Below are positions 54,383-62,778 of a stretch of 64,000 nt of DNA, one piece after another. Position 1 is the stretch's first letter; each line of letters begins with the position of its first letter. Below the pieces are notes generated by a model. That model saw only the letters and a program-made list of their open reading frames with translations, did not search any database and was not told where the DNA came from. The position numbers and the translations under genes are program-made. The DNA is taken from contig JAJEEV010000010.1 in the NCBI GenBank assembly GCA_022820805.1, positions 46,060-110,059 of the forward strand, given 5' to 3'. Source of the stretch: Acidimicrobiia bacterium (GTDB lineage: Bacteria; Actinomycetota; Acidimicrobiia; Acidimicrobiales; Aldehydirespiratoraceae).

Positions 54383-55621
54383 TCACCCGGCGCAGGTGAT
54401 CTCGTCGAGCGGGAACGTGGAGATCAGCTCCACCCCGGTCTCGTTGACGATCAGCATCTCCTCGAGCCGCACGCCGAACTCGTGGAGCTTGCCGTGCTGG
54501 GTCTCGAGCGCGAACACCATGCCCGGCTTGATCTCCTGGGGATGGTCCAGAGACCAGATGCGCGAGATGACCGGCTGGTCGTACTGCGCCAGACCGAGGC
54601 CGTGGCCCCAGAGGTTGGCGGCCGCCTCGTCCTCCTCCTCGTATCCCCAGATCTCCTTGGCGGAGGGCCACACCGCGGCGATGTCGGCGGTGGTGACGCC
54701 GGGGCGGGTGGCCTCGATCGAGTCCTGGAGCCACTTGTTGGCCAGATCGTAGTACTGCTTCTGCTCGTCGGTGGGCGTGCCGCCCACGCAGTAGGTGCGG
54801 TACACGCACGACTTGAACCCGTTCCAGGTGAGCGCGGCCAGGTCGATGATGACCAGGTCGCCGGGTCGGATGATGCGGTCGCCGTGGTTGCGCCAGTTCG
54901 GCCAGGCATTGGGCCCGGACGAGACGATGACGTCCTCGACGTTCTCCATGCCCGGGATGCTGTACAGGTACTCCATCCCGAACGCGGTGACCTCGTTCTC
55001 GGTGAGCCCGGGCTTGAGGAACTGCGAGAACTCGTAATGGGTCACGTCGCAGATCGACCCGACGATGCGCATGGCCTTCTGCTCGTTGGGGCTCTTGATG
55101 GAGCGGGCCTCCATCATCGGCGTCATGCCGTCCACCCAGTTGATGTTGCGCTCCTCGAAGGCACGGATCATGTTGAGGTCCATGAAGTCCACGCCCAGTG
55201 GCTGGTCGGACACCCCCGCGTCCTCGAGGTCGTTCATCAGAGCGGAGGTGAACTTGTCGACCTGGGCCGTGGACGCGGGTCCGGCCGCGCCCTTTATCCA
55301 GGCGTAGGAATAGCGGACGTTCTCCTTGGGGATCCATGGTGAGTGCTCGCGGATGTGGTAGCCGATGTCGCCCTGCTCGTACAGGATCGGCTCCTTGCCC
55401 TCGATGAGCACCGCGTAGCGCAGTCCGGGCTTGAGCTGGTTCCAGCCCGGCGTCATGGTGGATGTGACGTACCGGATGTTCTCGTCGTACATCAGCAGCA
55501 TGGCTCCGAGGCCGTGGCGCCGCATGGCCTCCCGGGCCCGGCGCAGGCGCCAGTCGCGCACCTCCTGCCAGTTGATCCCTTCACGCCAGTCGGTTCCTAG
55601 GACTCCGAATGCTTCCTTCAC
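54383..55621 (-). CDS. M24 family creatinase-like hydrolase with an incomplete metal site
   Basis: A second 412-residue pita-bread-fold protein, clearly different from its neighbour. His340 (GHGLG), Glu373 and Glu387 match metal ligands, as does Asp260 (VIIDLAALTWNG). The second aspartate is missing: the segment reads GFKSCVYRTY, with Cys272 where the family has Asp. Creatinase also works without the metals, so the protein may be a metal-free C-N hydrolase or have another activity. An N-terminal domain (LLMYDENIRYVTSTMTPGW) is present. GTG 55621 has AAGGAG upstream. It lies between the HMGL-like gene and the dikinase-like gene. Confidence 0.82.
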   Translation of the reverse strand: MKEAFGVLGTDWREGINWQEVRDWRLRRAREAMRRHGLGAMLLMYDENIRYVTSTMTPGWNQLKPGLRYAVLIEGKEPILYEQGDIGYHIREHSPWIPKENVRYSYAWIKGAAGPASTAQVDKFTSALMNDLEDAGVSDQPLGVDFMDLNMIRAFEERNINWVDGMTPMMEARSIKSPNEQKAMRIVGSICDVTHYEFSQFLKPGLTENEVTAFGMEYLYSIPGMENVEDVIVSSGPNAWPNWRNHGDRIIRPGDLVIIDLAALTWNGFKSCVYRTYCVGGTPTDEQKQYYDLANKWLQDSIEATRPGVTTADIAAVWPSAKEIWGYEEEDEAAANLWGHGLGLAQYDQPVISRIWSLDHPQEIKPGMVFALETQHGKLHEFGVRLEEMLIVNETGVELISTFPLDEITCAG

Positions 55622-55682
55622 TGGGTGCTCCTTGGTAGCGGTGCGGTTGTTGGCTGAGCGATGCGACCCGACGCGTTGCGGG

Positions 55683-56906
55683 CTAGCTGATGACCTTGCG
55701 GGCGCACTCGACGAACTCGTCGTTGGTGAGCAGCGCCTTCTTCTGGAGGGACTTGGCCTTGACGATGGCGAGGATCTCCAGGATCTCGTCCTCGCCGGCC
55801 GACATGTCGTTGCGCTCCAGCCAGACCCGTATCGAGTCGACGCCCGAGCCCTTGCCCAGCACGATCTCGGGCGCGGCCTGGCCGACGAGTTCCGGCCGGA
55901 ACGGGAAGGCCTCGGTCACCTCGTCGCCCACGTTGCGGACCCAGGTGGCGATGATGCCCGACTCGACGTTGAACAGGCGCTCCCCGACCACCGGGCGGTT
56001 GCCGGGCTGCTCGACCCCGGCCATGGCGAGCACCTCGCGGGATATGTCGGTGAAGTGCTCCGTCTTGATGCCGGTGTCGAGCCCGTACATGGTGAGCAGG
56101 GCCAGGATCGTCTCCTCGGTGGGAGTGTTGCCCGAACGCTCCCCGAGGCCGGTGACGGTGGTCTGGATCACCTCGACGCCCTCGGTCACGGCCAGGATGG
56201 TGTTGGCGACGCCCATGCCGAAGTCCATGTGGAAGTGGGTCTCCATCGGCACACCGAGGCGGTCCCGGGTCTGGCGCACGAAGTAGGCGACGGCGTGGGG
56301 CGACAGCACCCCGAAGGTGTCCACCAGGGCCACCGCGTCGACATAGCCGTCGGTGGCGACCCTCTCCATCATGTCGAGGTACTCGCCGATCTCGGCCCGG
56401 GTGGCGTCGATGGGGAAGAAGGTCACCTTCAGGCCGTGCTCATGGGCGAAGTTGGTGGCCTCGATGGACGCCTCGAGCGCCCGCTCCACCGGCCAGCGGT
56501 AGCCCTTCTCGATCAGGTGGTGGCTGGAGGGCACCTCCATCACGACACCGCCCACGCCGCAGTCGATGGCCAGCTTGACGTCGTCGACCATGCACCGCGA
56601 GAAGGCGTAGACCTCGGACTCGAACCCGGCCGCCGCGATCCGGCGCACGGCCTCCTCATCGGCGGGCGACACGGCGGGCAGGCCGGCCTCGATGCGGTGG
56701 ATCCCGGCGTTGCTGAGCAGCTCCGCGATGCGCAGCTTCTCGTCGGCGGTGAACTCCACGCCGGCTTGCTGCTCGCCGTCGCGCAGGGTGACGTCGTGCA
56801 CCTTGAGTGTCTCCGGGAGGTTCATCTCTCCGGTCGCCTCGGACAGGTAGTTCCACGGGCTGGAGAACCACTTGTCGGTGATCCACGGGGTCGCGGACGA
56901 ACTCAT
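55683..56906 (-). CDS. DRE-TIM metallolyase (HMGL/isopropylmalate synthase-like)
   Basis: A 407-residue TIM-barrel enzyme of the family of LeuA, homocitrate synthase and HMG-CoA lyase. It has TLRDGEQQAGVEF (residues 40-52; Arg/Asp of the DRE site), the metal-binding THFHMDFGMGVANT, and GLGERSGNTPTEET. The C-terminal regulatory LeuA dimer domain is not evident. It either condenses acetyl-CoA with a 2-oxoacid or runs a retro-aldol cleavage. It is the first gene of the tight part of the operon and has GAGGCGAG before ATG 56906. It cannot be the leucine enzyme with confidence, since no leu genes are near. Confidence 0.85.
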   Translation of the reverse strand: MSSSATPWITDKWFSSPWNYLSEATGEMNLPETLKVHDVTLRDGEQQAGVEFTADEKLRIAELLSNAGIHRIEAGLPAVSPADEEAVRRIAAAGFESEVYAFSRCMVDDVKLAIDCGVGGVVMEVPSSHHLIEKGYRWPVERALEASIEATNFAHEHGLKVTFFPIDATRAEIGEYLDMMERVATDGYVDAVALVDTFGVLSPHAVAYFVRQTRDRLGVPMETHFHMDFGMGVANTILAVTEGVEVIQTTVTGLGERSGNTPTEETILALLTMYGLDTGIKTEHFTDISREVLAMAGVEQPGNRPVVGERLFNVESGIIATWVRNVGDEVTEAFPFRPELVGQAAPEIVLGKGSGVDSIRVWLERNDMSAGEDEILEILAIVKAKSLQKKALLTNDEFVECARKVIS

Positions 56907-57023
56907 CTCGCCTCCTCGGGCGTAACGGCGGCGCTACAGCGCCTCGGCACGCCGATCATATATTATGTCAGGTCCACCATCAACGCGGGCTCTCGCAATC
57001 AGACGGCAGGCTGCTGCGTGCTG

Positions 57024-57111
57024 CCCGCTCTTGTTCGCTGCGCTCACGGGCCGCTCGGGCCACGGCCTCGACCGTATGAGCCCGACTCGTGCACCGACTC
57101 GCTCGGCCTCT
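57024..57111 (+). repeat. Interspersed repeat, copy D (short subfamily)
   Basis: In plus orientation, CCCGCTCTTGTTCGCTGCGC is followed by TCACGGGCCGCTCGGGCCACGG and CCTCGACCGTATGAG, ending GCTCGGCCTCT. The centre CGCTCGGGCCACGGCCTCG is the same as in copy A. Its last bases reach into the stop codon (TAG) of the amidohydrolase gene on the other strand. It fills most of the gap between the amidohydrolase and the HMGL-like gene. Confidence 0.8.
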
Positions 57112-58162
57112 AGAGGTTGAACAGGCGGGCCGCGTTGGCGCCCTTGATGGCGGAACGCTCGGGCTCGGTCAGGCCCGCGACACGATCGATCAGGCCCACG
57201 GGGTCGGTCTCGCCCATGTCGAACGGGAAGTCGGTCCCCAGCATGACCCGGTCCGAGCCCACCACATCGATCAGATGCCTCACGTACTGGGGCTGGAACA
57301 CCATGGTGTCGTAGTACAGCCTCTTGAAGTAGTGGCTGGGCGGACGGTCCGGGATGTGCGTCCGGGTCTCGGGGCGGACCTCCCAGGTGTGGTCGGCGCG
57401 GGCCGCGTAGAACGGCACGTAGCCGCCGCCGTGCAGCAGCACCAGCTTCAGGTCGGGCAACTCCTCGAACAGCCCCGAGAAGACCATCCGGTGCACCGCG
57501 ACGGTGGTCTCCAGCGGATTGCCGATGCAGTTGACGAAGAAGTACTCGTCGAGCCGGTGGCTCTCCTCGTAGCCGTTGGGATGCAGGATCACCGGCACCC
57601 CCTTGGCCGCCACCGCCTCCCAGAAGGGCCGGAAGCGAGGCTCGTCGAGGTTGTGGCCGTCGACGGTGCCGCCGATCTGAAGGCCCTTGAACCCGAGATC
57701 GTCCACGGCCCGGTCCATCTCGGCGATGGCCGCGTCGATGTCCTGGAGGGGAACCGTCGCGCCGGCGGCTGCGAACCGGCCGGGGAAGTCGGCCACTGCC
57801 TGCGCCAGGGTGTCGTTCTGGATCCGGGCCGACTCGATGGCCACCGATGTCGGCAGCCAGTAGCCGTACTGCGACACGAACGTGGCCAGGCCCTGGATGT
57901 CCACGCCCATCGCGTCCATCGGCTCGATCCGGGACTCCGGTTCGTGCAGGTGCGCGGCGATCGACGGGAGCATCACCGCGTTGTGGTCGCGGGAGCTCTG
58001 GTTCATGTAGTGGCCGTAGGGCTCGTACTCGGACCGGTAGTGCGGTGCCAGCAGCGCCTGGCACTCCGCGACGGCCAGATGGCAGTGCATATCGATGGTG
58101 CGAGCCTCCTCGGAGGTACCGGGGGCGCCGCTCGCGGGCGCGTCGATGCCGGTGGGTGCCAT
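57110..58162 (-). CDS. Amidohydrolase_2 family protein (ACMSD/decarboxylase-like)
   Basis: A 350-residue metal-dependent TIM barrel of the PF04909 type, whose members decarboxylate or hydrolyse aromatic and small carboxylic acids. The N-terminal DMHCHL has the HxH pair (His26, His28). VILHPNGYEES gives the third His, LLHGGGYVPF the fourth, and GTDFPFDMGETDP the catalytic Asp. The reaction could be decarboxylation or lactone/amide hydrolysis. It is 17 bases downstream of the gntR gene and upstream of the HMGL-like gene, in the same direction. ATG 58162 has GGGAGG before it. Confidence 0.88.
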   Translation of the reverse strand: MAPTGIDAPASGAPGTSEEARTIDMHCHLAVAECQALLAPHYRSEYEPYGHYMNQSSRDHNAVMLPSIAAHLHEPESRIEPMDAMGVDIQGLATFVSQYGYWLPTSVAIESARIQNDTLAQAVADFPGRFAAAGATVPLQDIDAAIAEMDRAVDDLGFKGLQIGGTVDGHNLDEPRFRPFWEAVAAKGVPVILHPNGYEESHRLDEYFFVNCIGNPLETTVAVHRMVFSGLFEELPDLKLVLLHGGGYVPFYAARADHTWEVRPETRTHIPDRPPSHYFKRLYYDTMVFQPQYVRHLIDVVGSDRVMLGTDFPFDMGETDPVGLIDRVAGLTEPERSAIKGANAARLFNL

Positions 58163-58179
58163 CCGGCAGCCTCCCTTCG

Positions 58180-58851
58180 TCAGGAGCGGAGATCGACCTC
58201 GAGGACGGACCTCGGGATCTCCAAGTGATCCCGGACCGCCCTCGCAGCAGCCTCCGGGGCGTTGCTGGCAAGGGCCTCGAATATGAGCTGGTGGTCGCGG
58301 GTGGCCTGCTCACGGGCGGTGGGCCTGGCCTTGAGCGCCATGCTGACATACATGACGGAGGTGTCCAGCAGGGTGCGCAGGATCGCCAGCAGCCGGGGCG
58401 ACCCGGCGGCCTCGTAGATCGTCATGTGGAAGTCGCGATTGAGCATCACCCAGTTGGCCGTGGGGTGCGCGGCCTGCATCTGCTCCAGCACGGCGCCGAC
58501 CTTGGCCAACTGGTCGGGGGTTATCCGCTCCGCCGCCTTCTCCACCGCCACGACCTCGAGCAGCAGGCGCAGCTCGTAGATCTCCTGGAGCTCCTCGTTG
58601 CTGATGCGGTGCACGGTGCCGCCCCGATGGGCGTCCAACTCCACGATGCCTTCGGCGGCAAGGTCTCGCAGCGCCTCTCGAACCGGGGTGGTGCTGACGC
58701 TCAGTTGCTCGGCGAGATCGGCCTGAACCAGCCTCGTCCCACCGGGAATGCTGCCGTCGAGGATCCCCTCTCTGAGGGTCTCCCGGACGAACTCGTGCGC
58801 CGTTACCCGGGTGCGGGTGGTCTTGTTCGCACTGAGGCCCGTGTCGGTCAC
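58180..58851 (-). CDS. GntR family (FadR/FCD type) transcriptional regulator
   Basis: A 223-residue repressor-type regulator. The winged helix is at residues about 17-80 (ILDGSIPGGTRLVQADLAEQL, then STTPVREALRDLAAEGIVEL). The FCD domain follows, with the likely metal ligands Asp/His in NRDFHMTIYEA and the later RDHQ and RDHLE. FCD regulators bind organic acids. It starts at GTG 58851 and is divergent from the alcohol dehydrogenase gene, so it probably controls both sides from the 74-base gap. Confidence 0.93.
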   Translation of the reverse strand: MTDTGLSANKTTRTRVTAHEFVRETLREGILDGSIPGGTRLVQADLAEQLSVSTTPVREALRDLAAEGIVELDAHRGGTVHRISNEELQEIYELRLLLEVVAVEKAAERITPDQLAKVGAVLEQMQAAHPTANWVMLNRDFHMTIYEAAGSPRLLAILRTLLDTSVMYVSMALKARPTAREQATRDHQLIFEALASNAPEAAARAVRDHLEIPRSVLEVDLRS

Positions 58852-58902
58852 GTCCGGTCCTTCCTCGATTGTGCAGGAAGTGCATCGATAGTATCAGTGA
58901 AG

Positions 58903-58912
58903 TTGTATACGA
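58903..58912. promoter_or_regulatory. Candidate GntR operator in the divergent gap
   Basis: TTGTATACGA is a near-palindrome of the GTnnAC kind used by FadR-type regulators, 13 bases upstream of the dehydrogenase ATG. A single site, found by eye only. Confidence 0.35.
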
Positions 58913-58925
58913 AAGGGAGACCCGA

Positions 58926-59930
58926 ATGAAGTGTGTGCAGGTCACCGCACCCGGGCGCCTGGCCCACGCCGACGCGTCCGAGCCGGATCGACCCGGTCCC
59001 ACACACGCGGTGGTGAGAATCTCCACCGTCGGGATCTGCGGGACCGACGTGAAGATCCTCAGCGGATCCATCCCGGTCTCCTACCCGCGCATTATGGGCC
59101 ACGAGACGGTCGGCGTCGTGGAGGTGGCCGCAGATTCGGGTCCTCGAGCGGGCAGCCGGGTGCTCATCGACCCGGCCATCGTGTGCGGCGCCTGCGCCCT
59201 GTGCCGGAGGGGCCGCGGCAACCTGTGCCTCGAGGGCGGCCTGCTGGGCCGCGACGCCGACGGCGTGTTCGCCGAATACGTGGCTGCTCCGGCTCACCGC
59301 CTGCTGGAGGTCCCGGACTCGATCAGCCCGACCGCCGCGGGCCTGCTGCAGGTGCTCGGAACCTGCGTTCACGGCCAGCGCAGCTCGCCGGTGTTCCCGG
59401 GCGATGTGGCGGTGGTGCTGGGCCTCGGAGTCAGCGGGCTGCTGTTCACCCAGCTGCTGCGGCAGGCCGGGGTCACCGTCATCGGCGTGACCCGATCGGA
59501 GTGGAAGCAGGATCTGGCCCGCCAGCTGGGCGCGACCGCGGTGGCCGCGCCCAGCGACGCCGACGCAGTGGTCCGGGAGCTGACAGGCGGCCTGGGAGCG
59601 GACCTGGTGGTCGAGGCGGTCGGGACCGAGTCGACCCTGGCCCAGGCCATCGAGTTGGCCGCCACCGGCGGGGAGGTGGTCGTGTTCGGAACCCTCACCG
59701 GAGGCGACCGCGGGCTTCCCTACTACCAGCTCTACTTCAAGGAGCTCACTCTGCGGAACCCCCGGGCCGCCACCGTCGACGACTACGGGCGCGGCATCGA
59801 GTTGGCCGCCTCGGGCGCCCTCGACCTCGAAGCCATCGTCACCGACCGCTTCGGCCTCTCGGAGGCATCCGCAGCCTTCGAGCGGGTCAAGAGCGCGGAC
59901 TCGCTCAAAGTCCTGATGTCGGTGGCCTGA
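58926..59930 (+). CDS. Zinc-dependent alcohol dehydrogenase (MDR family)
   Basis: A 334-residue medium-chain dehydrogenase. Catalytic zinc ligands are Cys38 (GICGTD) and His59-Glu60 (GHETVG). The structural zinc lobe has Cys87, Cys90, Cys93 and Cys101. The Rossmann motif GLGVSGLLFTQLL follows near residue 157. Such enzymes oxidise polyols or secondary alcohols (threonine and sorbitol dehydrogenases are relatives). ATG 58926 has GGGAGA upstream; the frame above it (from 58869) is not needed. It is divergent from gntR and probably part of the same pathway. Confidence 0.92.
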   Translation: MKCVQVTAPGRLAHADASEPDRPGPTHAVVRISTVGICGTDVKILSGSIPVSYPRIMGHETVGVVEVAADSGPRAGSRVLIDPAIVCGACALCRRGRGNLCLEGGLLGRDADGVFAEYVAAPAHRLLEVPDSISPTAAGLLQVLGTCVHGQRSSPVFPGDVAVVLGLGVSGLLFTQLLRQAGVTVIGVTRSEWKQDLARQLGATAVAAPSDADAVVRELTGGLGADLVVEAVGTESTLAQAIELAATGGEVVVFGTLTGGDRGLPYYQLYFKELTLRNPRAATVDDYGRGIELAASGALDLEAIVTDRFGLSEASAAFERVKSADSLKVLMSVA

Positions 59931-59935
59931 GCCCC

Positions 59936-59972
59936 AGAGGCCACATGCTCGGCCTCCATTTGCTCGGCCTCT
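59936..59972. terminator. Hairpin at convergent ends, made from the repeat-family end sequence
   Basis: AGAGGCC (59936-59942) pairs with GGCCTCT (59966-59972). Between them GCTCGGCCTC occurs and is then repeated, as at the end of the interspersed repeats. The right arm enters the ABC ATPase stop codon. It probably stops transcription from both sides. Confidence 0.5.
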
Positions 59973-60711
59973 AGCTGGCAAGGAGGTCGAGTTCTTCGAA
60001 CTTGCGAAGGACATGAGCCTTCGCCACCGCCACCTCGTCGTCGGCGGGATCGCGAGGGAAGGGCAGGTCGATCTGGATGTCGTCCTCGAGGCGCCCGCCC
60101 TTGGCGAAGACCAGGATCCGGTTCGACAGCTCGACCGCCTCGCCGACGTCGTGGGTGACGAACACCACCATCTTCTTGGTCTCGTCCCACATGTGGTGCA
60201 GCTCCCGCCGCAGCGCCCGGGCCGTGATGGCGTCCAGGTGGCTGAAGGGCTCGTCCATGAACAGCACGTCGGGCTCGATGGAGAACGCCCTGGCGATGCC
60301 CACTCGCTGCTGCATGCCGCCCGACAGCTCGCCGGGGAACTTGTCGCCCTTGTCGCCCAGCTGGACCATCTCGAGATACCGCTGACAACGCTTCTTGGTG
60401 TCGTCGGACCGGTCCTCCTGCACGAACATCAGGTTGTCGGTCACCGTGCGCCACGGCAGCAGCCGGGCGGCCTGGAAGACGTAGCCGGGCGCGGCGACGT
60501 GCCCGTCGCTGGTGATCTCCACCGTCCCGTTCGTCGGGGTCTCGATCCCGGTGAGGATGTTGAGCAGCGTCGACTTCCCGCAGCCCGAGGGGCCGACGAT
60601 GGACACGAAGCTGTGGCCCGTGATATCGAGGTTCACGTCCTCGAGGGCGACCACCTTGTCCGAGCCAACGCCGAACTCCTTGTGGAGGTTCTTGATCCTT
60701 ATCTCAGCCAC
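59971..60711 (-). CDS. ABC transporter ATP-binding protein (NitT/TauT/SsuB type)
   Basis: A 246-residue ATPase that powers the import system. Walker A GPSGCGKST is at residues 40-48, the Q-loop is YVFQ, the signature is LSGGMQQR, Walker B is VLFMDEP and the switch is VTHD. The nearest families import nitrate, taurine, sulphonates or pyrimidine precursors. It is the last gene of the importer operon, 60 bases after the second permease gene. Confidence 0.95.
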   Translation of the reverse strand: MAEIRIKNLHKEFGVGSDKVVALEDVNLDITGHSFVSIVGPSGCGKSTLLNILTGIETPTNGTVEITSDGHVAAPGYVFQAARLLPWRTVTDNLMFVQEDRSDDTKKRCQRYLEMVQLGDKGDKFPGELSGGMQQRVGIARAFSIEPDVLFMDEPFSHLDAITARALRRELHHMWDETKKMVVFVTHDVGEAVELSNRILVFAKGGRLEDDIQIDLPFPRDPADDEVAVAKAHVLRKFEELDLLAS

Positions 60712-60771
60712 TTGATCGTCCGTTCATTCGTTGTTTCCGACAGTTCCTGCAGTTCCTGACCCGCGGCGGCA

Positions 60772-61716
60772 TCAGCGCCGGGCCGTCTCCTCTTCGCCGT
60801 AGTGCTCGTGGTGCTCTCCGAACGCCTCCTCGACCACCTCGGTCTGGAGCTGCGGCCGCCAGCGGAAGGCCCGGCGGCTGATGGGCTCGAACACGAGCCT
60901 CTCGAAGAGGATGGCGAAGATCACGAAGAATGCGGCGTAGCCGACCACACCGTGGGCCCGGTGGGCGTCGTACCAGAACTTGATGGTCCAGCCGGCGCCG
61001 TCCTGGCCGCCGAACACCTCGGCGATGACCAGGCCCTTCCAGCCGATGGAGAAGCAGTAGCGGGCCGCCGCGAACATGAACGGCATGAGCGAAGGAACCA
61101 GCACATGGCGGATCACCTTCGACTGGGGAACTTGGAACGAGCGGGCCATGTCGAAGAGCTCACGCGGCGTGTTGCGGACCCCTTCTCGCACGTTGACGAT
61201 CACGAAGGGGATGCCCGCCAGGATCACGGTGAGGATCGGGCCCCGGTCGTCGAAGCCGAAGATGATGCTGTTGAACAGTGCCCAGGCCAGCGCGGGCATG
61301 GCCAGGATGGCCATGGTCCAGTCATGGCAGAAGGCGTTGGTGGCCCGCGAGAGGCCCATGGCGAGCCCCATGGCGGTGCCCAGCACCATGGCGATGGCGA
61401 AGCCCGACATCAGCCGGCGCAACGATATGAAGAAGGTCTCGTAGAGGTTCTTGCGGGCCAGGGTGTCGGTGATGAACTCGTCCCACATGAACGCGCCGAC
61501 CTCGCTGGGCGTGGGAAGAACGTCGACTGCGAAGGGCCAGATCTCCTCCACCGCTATCAGGGAGAGCTCCCACACCAGGAACAGGAAGACGGGGAACAGC
61601 ACCCGCGCCAGCAGCGGCGACTTGGCGATCTTCGCAGGGAGCGCGGTCAGGCGCTGCGCGGGGTTCGGCGGCGGCGAGCCGCCGGCGGCGGTCGGACGGG
61701 TCTCGGTGACAGTCAT
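60772..61716 (-). CDS. ABC transporter permease (BPD_transp_1)
   Basis: A 314-residue inner-membrane permease of the NitT/TauT type, with about six hydrophobic segments. The EAA-like loop that docks the ATPase is NTPRELFDMARSFQVPQSKV. The N-terminus is Pro-rich and cytoplasmic; the C-terminus has a His/Glu-rich tail (GEHHEHYGEEE). It follows the other permease gene after 16 bases, and the two probably form a heterodimer. Confidence 0.92.
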   Translation of the reverse strand: MTVTETRPTAAGGSPPPNPAQRLTALPAKIAKSPLLARVLFPVFLFLVWELSLIAVEEIWPFAVDVLPTPSEVGAFMWDEFITDTLARKNLYETFFISLRRLMSGFAIAMVLGTAMGLAMGLSRATNAFCHDWTMAILAMPALAWALFNSIIFGFDDRGPILTVILAGIPFVIVNVREGVRNTPRELFDMARSFQVPQSKVIRHVLVPSLMPFMFAAARYCFSIGWKGLVIAEVFGGQDGAGWTIKFWYDAHRAHGVVGYAAFFVIFAILFERLVFEPISRRAFRWRPQLQTEVVEEAFGEHHEHYGEEETARR

Positions 61717-61732
61717 GCTGGTGAACCCTCCC

Positions 61733-62605
61733 TCAGGTCGCGGTGACGGCCTGGCGCCAACGGAAGTAGCGCCTCTCGATGGCTTCCAGCACGACCTTCT
61801 CGAGGAACAGGGCGAAGAAGAAGAAGGCCAGGATCCAAGTCAGGAACTCACTCATGTCGAACAGCACGGCGCTGATCCGCATCTCGAAGCCGATCCCCTC
61901 CGACGACGAGAACACCTCGGTGAGCACCGTCACCTTCCAGGCGATCGAGAACCCGAATCGCAGACCGGTGAACAGGTAGGGCGCCAGATGCGGGATCACG
62001 ATCTGGCGGTTGCGCTTGAAGACGCTCACCCGGAACGACTTCGCCATGTCGAGAAGGTCCTTGGGCAGCGCCTTGATGCCCTCGGAGACGTTGACGGTGA
62101 CCAGCGCGAAGGTGGTCAGGATGATGGCGATGGTCGGACCCAGGGGACGGTTGCCGAAGATGATCGCGGTGATCAGCACCCAGATCAGCCCCGGCGCCGA
62201 CAGGCTGATCAGCACTGCGTCCTTGAAGAAGCCCTCGAACCACTTGGACTGCATCAGGATCCCGATCATGGCGCCGATCAGGAACGACAGGCCGAACCCG
62301 ACCGCGATCCGGGTCAGGGTGGCCTGGAAGGCCGCCGGCATCGTGCCCTCGCCCCAGATCTCGAAGAAGGTGGACACCACCTCCGAGGGGCCGGGCAGCA
62401 GCTTGGGGTCCAGGGGACTGCCCCGGAGGAAGCTGAAGATGTCGAGGAGGGCGAACTCCCAGATGGCCAGCACCGCGATGTAGCTGAGGATCCGCCAGAA
62501 CCAGCGCGAGGTCAGTTCCGAGCGACGCGCCCGGCGCGCCAACTCCTCCTCGGTGACCCGGGGGGCCGACGGTGTCTCTACCGTCGTGGTGTCGGTGGTC
62601 GTCAC
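61733..62605 (-). CDS. ABC transporter permease (BPD_transp_1)
   Basis: A 290-residue permease homologous to its neighbour, with a Thr-rich cytoplasmic N-terminus, hydrophobic segments from about residue 37, and the docking loop ALPKDLLDMAKSFRVSVFKR. It ends FRWRQAVTAT. The binding-protein gene lies 174 bases upstream across a strong hairpin. Confidence 0.92.
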   Translation of the reverse strand: MTTTDTTTVETPSAPRVTEEELARRARRSELTSRWFWRILSYIAVLAIWEFALLDIFSFLRGSPLDPKLLPGPSEVVSTFFEIWGEGTMPAAFQATLTRIAVGFGLSFLIGAMIGILMQSKWFEGFFKDAVLISLSAPGLIWVLITAIIFGNRPLGPTIAIILTTFALVTVNVSEGIKALPKDLLDMAKSFRVSVFKRNRQIVIPHLAPYLFTGLRFGFSIAWKVTVLTEVFSSSEGIGFEMRISAVLFDMSEFLTWILAFFFFALFLEKVVLEAIERRYFRWRQAVTAT

Positions 62606-62717
62606 AACGCAGTACCTCGCACTAGTGACCTTGGGAGTATTCCCGAATCTAGAAGGTGATCGTGCAGTGGCCGGCGGCCCTTGCCGGAAGCGAGGGACCG
62701 CCGACCACCACCAGAAC

Positions 62718-62767
62718 CGAGTGGCGGGCTGACCGTGGGAGGGGGACTCCGGTCAGCCCGCCACTCG
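62718..62767. terminator. Strong intercistronic hairpin between binding-protein and permease genes
   Basis: A perfect 17-bp inverted repeat, CGAGTGGCGGGCTGACC (62718-62734) and GGTCAGCCCGCCACTCG (62751-62767), with a 16-base loop, 12 bases after the binding-protein stop. No clear T-run follows on the minus strand. It would act as partial terminator or as 3' end protection, giving more binding protein than permease. Confidence 0.7.
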
Positions 62768-62778
62768 CGCCACAAGGA

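Noticed and set aside
54383..55621. DMSP lyase DddP or ectoine hydrolase as identity of the second M24 protein
   Set aside because: The fold is shared but the metal-site changes and lack of matching neighbours give no support for either name.
55683..56906. 2-isopropylmalate synthase (leuA) as identity
   Set aside because: The metal-site motifs are common to the whole family, the regulatory C-terminal domain is not evident, and the neighbourhood is catabolic.
56950..56975. AT-rich palindrome-like stretch CATATATTATG upstream of the HMGL-like gene as a second GntR operator
   Set aside because: It does not match the TTGTATAC site near 58903 well; it may simply be a promoter element.
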